Source: Pseudomonas hefeiensis (lineage in GTDB: Bacteria; Pseudomonadota; Gammaproteobacteria; Pseudomonadales; Pseudomonadaceae). Taken from it: DNA of 64,000 nt. This document shows positions 61,710 through 64,000 of this stretch, piece by piece. How positions within the stretch are numbered: position 1 is the first letter of the stretch; the number at the start of each line of letters is the position of its first letter. The notes beneath the pieces are model-generated. The model saw nothing but the letters and a program-made list of their open reading frames with translations. It ran no database searches and was not told the DNA's origin. Where the stretch lies: NCBI RefSeq assembly GCF_030687835.1, contig NZ_CP117449.1:5585001-5649000 (forward strand), read 5' to 3'. Made by a program: the position numbers and the translations under genes.

Positions 61710-62384
61710 TTAAAAAGTGTTCAGGTCAGTGGTATACAGCGAAATGCCCAGCGACGTGCTCAAGCTGATGGCGCCTTCGGCATCTTCTTCGACGGAAAAC
61801 AGCAGGAATTCCCGGCGATCGGTCAGGCCGGTTTCGCGGGCATACAGCATTGAGCGGTGTTCGATGCTGTAGGACTCATCCGGATTGCTCACGCGCTCGC
61901 TCAACGCAACCAGTTCTGTCTGACCTTCCTCGGTGCCCCATTCGCGGCTGTACTCGACACCGTCATGAGTGTAGGTCGGCAGGCCGATCAAGCTTTGCGG
62001 CCCGGCCAGCCGCCGCAACTCCGCTTCACTGTTGAGGGTGACGTAACTGAGGTAATTGAACAGGATCACCGACTCGACCTGCCCGGCGACGTCGCCGCTG
62101 GTGTGCACTTGCAGCCAGTAGTCCTCGTCGTTCATGTAACAACGCGTCAGCCAGTTCGATTGCCCGAGATCGACGATGCCGGTGCTCCAGATCTGCTGGG
62201 CATCCGGGATGACCACGCTGGTGTTGCCGTCGAGCAACAGTTTCAGCGTGCTATCGAACCTGAGCTCTTTTCCAGATGCCAGGCCCAGCGGCCCGACGGC
62301 GGCCGGGATTGGGTTAGCGACCCATTTGGAGTCTGTGCCCGAGTTCGGCGCCTCGATGCCCATCAACCGTTTAAACCAGCCCAT
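61710..62384 (-). CDS. DUF2491 protein (YjfK-like)
   Basis: A 224-aa soluble protein of the DUF2491 family (MGWFKRLMGIEAP, SVVIPDAQQIWSTGIVDLGQ, SWLTRCYMNDEDYWLQ-like middle). ATG 62384 follows AAGGA and overlaps the end of the channel gene by 14 bp. Function unknown; in E. coli the relative yjfK lies next to the PspA-like yjfJ. Confidence 0.82.
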   Translation of the reverse strand: MGWFKRLMGIEAPNSGTDSKWVANPIPAAVGPLGLASGKELRFDSTLKLLLDGNTSVVIPDAQQIWSTGIVDLGQSNWLTRCYMNDEDYWLQVHTSGDVAGQVESVILFNYLSYVTLNSEAELRRLAGPQSLIGLPTYTHDGVEYSREWGTEEGQTELVALSERVSNPDESYSIEHRSMLYARETGLTDRREFLLFSVEEDAEGAISLSTSLGISLYTTDLNTF

Positions 62385-63408
62385 TGGAGATTTCCTTGAG
62401 ACGCGCGGAGGCGATATAGAAGAGGTCGCCGCCGCCCCCGACGCGCGTGTCGCAGGGCGGGTTGATCGACGGGTGCCGGGCGCCTTTGGCACGGTAGCCG
62501 ATGAGAATAGCGTTGTGGTGCTCTTTCATCTGCACATACAGATCGCCGAACGCGGCATCAAACGCTTCGGGCAGCTTCATCAGATACTGAGTAGCGCCCT
62601 CGCCCACGCACAGCAATTCATTGATGACCACCGACGAACCCGGATCCTGTGAAGCACGTACCAACATCTCGATGGCCATGCTGGAAGTGCACTCCAGGCT
62701 GGGTGCGTAGGCGCTGGCGAGCGCGGCCACTTCACTGTCATTGAAGTGGGCGACCACATGCCCGACAGGGTTCAGTTGATTGACCGCCAGCACGGTGGAC
62801 AGGGTCAGGTCGTCTGAGTGAGTGCGCACCAGGACGCGTTCGGCACCCGGCACGCCAGCGCGCTGCAAAAGTGCGACAGAGGACAGGCTTTCGCCTTTGA
62901 TAAAAGTCGTCTTGCCGGGCATGGGGTTTTCTTCAAGCACGCAATCGCAGATGACAATCAGATTGTCATTGGACGTCTCGTCCTGCAGGAGCAACTCGAT
63001 GACCCGCTCGCTGGAGGCGCCCTCCCAGCCGATGAGAACGGTGTGACCGGTCTTGCCGGTGAAATCGCCTTTGCCCTTCATGCCTTTTCTCCATACATCA
63101 ATGACGCTGCTGGTGGTTTTGCCGATGACCGTCGTCAACAGGGCAATGCCCCCGAGCATGATCCAGGTTGCCACGAAAATTCGCCCGGCGGATGTCTGTG
63201 GCAACAGATCGCCATAACCGACGGTGAGCGTGGTGGTGAGATAGAAGTAGATGAACGTGGCGGCGGCGATGAGGTGCTGTTCGCCCAGAAGCACCAGGCC
63301 GATCCAGGCGATGGCCAGGTGCACGCCCATCGCAATCGCCAGTCCCGCCCAGCCGAACCGATGGAAGAAGGACGAGGCGTAGGTTCGCAGTAAAAGGAAA
63401 ATCGACAT
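62371..63408 (-). CDS. Ion channel with RCK/TrkA-like cytosolic domains
   Basis: A 345-aa two-transmembrane potassium-channel-like protein. Helices lie at about 18-40 and 74-96, with the selectivity filter TVGYGD at about 63-68 between them. The cytosolic part (about 115-345) resembles a nucleotide-binding RCK/TrkA-N domain (HTVLIGWEGASSERVIELLL, LIVICDCVLEE). ATG 63408 is preferred; an in-frame ATG 42 bp upstream (63450) is possible. It is placed between PspA-like and DUF2491 genes, so it may answer to membrane stress rather than serve general K+ supply. Confidence 0.83.
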   Translation of the reverse strand: MSIFLLLRTYASSFFHRFGWAGLAIAMGVHLAIAWIGLVLLGEQHLIAAATFIYFYLTTTLTVGYGDLLPQTSAGRIFVATWIMLGGIALLTTVIGKTTSSVIDVWRKGMKGKGDFTGKTGHTVLIGWEGASSERVIELLLQDETSNDNLIVICDCVLEENPMPGKTTFIKGESLSSVALLQRAGVPGAERVLVRTHSDDLTLSTVLAVNQLNPVGHVVAHFNDSEVAALASAYAPSLECTSSMAIEMLVRASQDPGSSVVINELLCVGEGATQYLMKLPEAFDAAFGDLYVQMKEHHNAILIGYRAKGARHPSINPPCDTRVGGGGDLFYIASARLKEISNGLV

Positions 63409-63597
63409 TTCGTCCCTGACTCCGTGGGGGTTCGCTCCTGGCGACGTCATCGCCCTGGCGTCTGAGTGCGTAAGTGCGGTTACGGGGCAGCATTAAACCT
63501 GCTGCGGGGATTGGATAGAAGAGCTTTGGTGACAATAAATCCGGGATTTTTCAGGAAAACAGGACTAAGACACAAACCTGAAGCTGAACACAAAACC

Positions 63598-63731
63598 TGT
63601 GGCGAGGGGATTTATCCCCGCTGGGCTGCGGAGCAGCCCCAATAACAGCGAACTCGACCCAGCTGACACACCGAGGGTGTCAGGTTTCAGGGCTGCTTCG
63701 CAGCCCAGCGGGGATAAATCCCCTCGCCACA
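63598..63731. repeat. Long inverted repeat of a second palindrome family
   Basis: Arms of 42 bp (63598-63639 and 63690-63731), beginning TGTGGCGAGGGGATTTATCC, are almost perfect complements around a 50 bp centre. They differ from the GTGGGAGC REPs. The gap 63409-63785 otherwise contains no gene. Confidence 0.85.
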
Positions 63732-63785
63732 AGGTCTGTGCCTGGCTTGCCTTGGCCGGTCCTCACCAAGGCAAAGCCCAGCCGA

Positions 63786-64000
63786 TTACTCCGCCGATTT
63801 TTTCTTCAGGCGTTCCAGAATCGCATTGGCGCTGCCTTCGTTCGGCGTGATGCCGGCATCGCGCAGTTTGCGCTCCAGGTCGTTGCCGGTCGAAGCCTCG
63901 GCCAGTTCGTCCTGGGCTTGCAGTTCAGCGGCACGTTGCTGTTGCTTGGCCTGCAGGCGGTTCAGCGTACCGACGGCGGTTTCCAGCTTGCCATTGGCGC
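63786..64000 (-). CDS. PspA/IM30-family protein, C-terminal fragment
   Basis: The last 71 codons of a gene cut by the window edge. The visible part is a charged helical stretch (LETAVGTLNRLQAKQQQRAA, LAEASTGNDLERKLRDAG) ending ILERLKKKSAE, consistent with the coiled-coil tail of PspA-like YjfJ proteins. Recognition relies on this coiled coil and on its neighbours (channel, DUF2491, DUF350, DUF1190, ATP-grasp), which accompany PspA-like genes in E. coli yjf. It would bind the inner membrane surface under stress. Confidence 0.65.
   Translation of the reverse strand, partial: ANGKLETAVGTLNRLQAKQQQRAAELQAQDELAEASTGNDLERKLRDAGITPNEGSANAILERLKKKSAE

Overview
The window is chromosomal DNA of a Pseudomonas, most likely of the P. 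fluorescens group. The evidence is the 16S rRNA 5' part, the high-GC coding style, many Pseudomonas REP palindromes between genes (consensus near GTGGGAGCGAGCCTGCTCGCG), and gene orders I remember from P. aeruginosa: bau genes, then purine transporter and deaminases (PA0130-PA0148 region), and speA-sui1-nudix-DUF2333-gcbA-ctpL (PA4839-PA4844). These assignments come from reading the sequence; no database search was run.

Layout. 1-1330: 5' part of a 16S rRNA gene on the minus strand, with boxA and three tandem sigma70 promoters. 1.3-6.7 kb: beta-alanine catabolism (bauC, bauA, divergent bauR), a RutR-like regulator and yigZ. 7.2-18.8 kb: a purine/nucleoside uptake and salvage block (ABC ATPase, two permeases, 8-oxoguanine/guanine deaminase-type amidohydrolase, BMP-type binding protein, Fe(II)/2-oxoglutarate oxygenase, adenine deaminase-type enzyme), interrupted by a MerR/membrane-protein pair, an SDR and a Ca2+/H+ antiporter. 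18.9-25 kb: an MFS gene and an ArsR gene that each carry a one-base homopolymer frameshift, a LysR/quinone oxidoreductase pair and a Bcr/CflA exporter. 25-29.5 kb: a copper locus (copZ, copA, cueR) with two visible CueR operators, followed by a tandem array of REP doublets.

29.5-41.7 kb: RIO kinase, AraC/BASS transporter pair, thiolase/FabG-like/MaoC fatty-acid genes, an IS110-family element inserted inside a REP, two DUF4136 lipoproteins, cmoM, a MazG-like gene and a MATE exporter. 41.7-43.9 kb: an orphan short VgrG with its DUF4123 chaperone. 44-52.5 kb: the speA to ctpL block. 53.4-59.2 kb: a six-gene operon resembling E. coli ynbABCD plus plsC, which looks like a self-contained second phospholipid pathway. 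59.3-64 kb: a minus-strand run of PspA-like protein (cut by the window edge), K+ channel-like protein, DUF2491, DUF350, DUF1190 and a glutathionylspermidine-synthase-like ATP-grasp enzyme, probably an envelope-stress module.

The strongest novel signals are the IS110 left end, which reads as a bridge RNA whose guide segments match the REP target it sits in; the ynb-like phospholipid operon; and the PspA/channel/ATP-grasp module.
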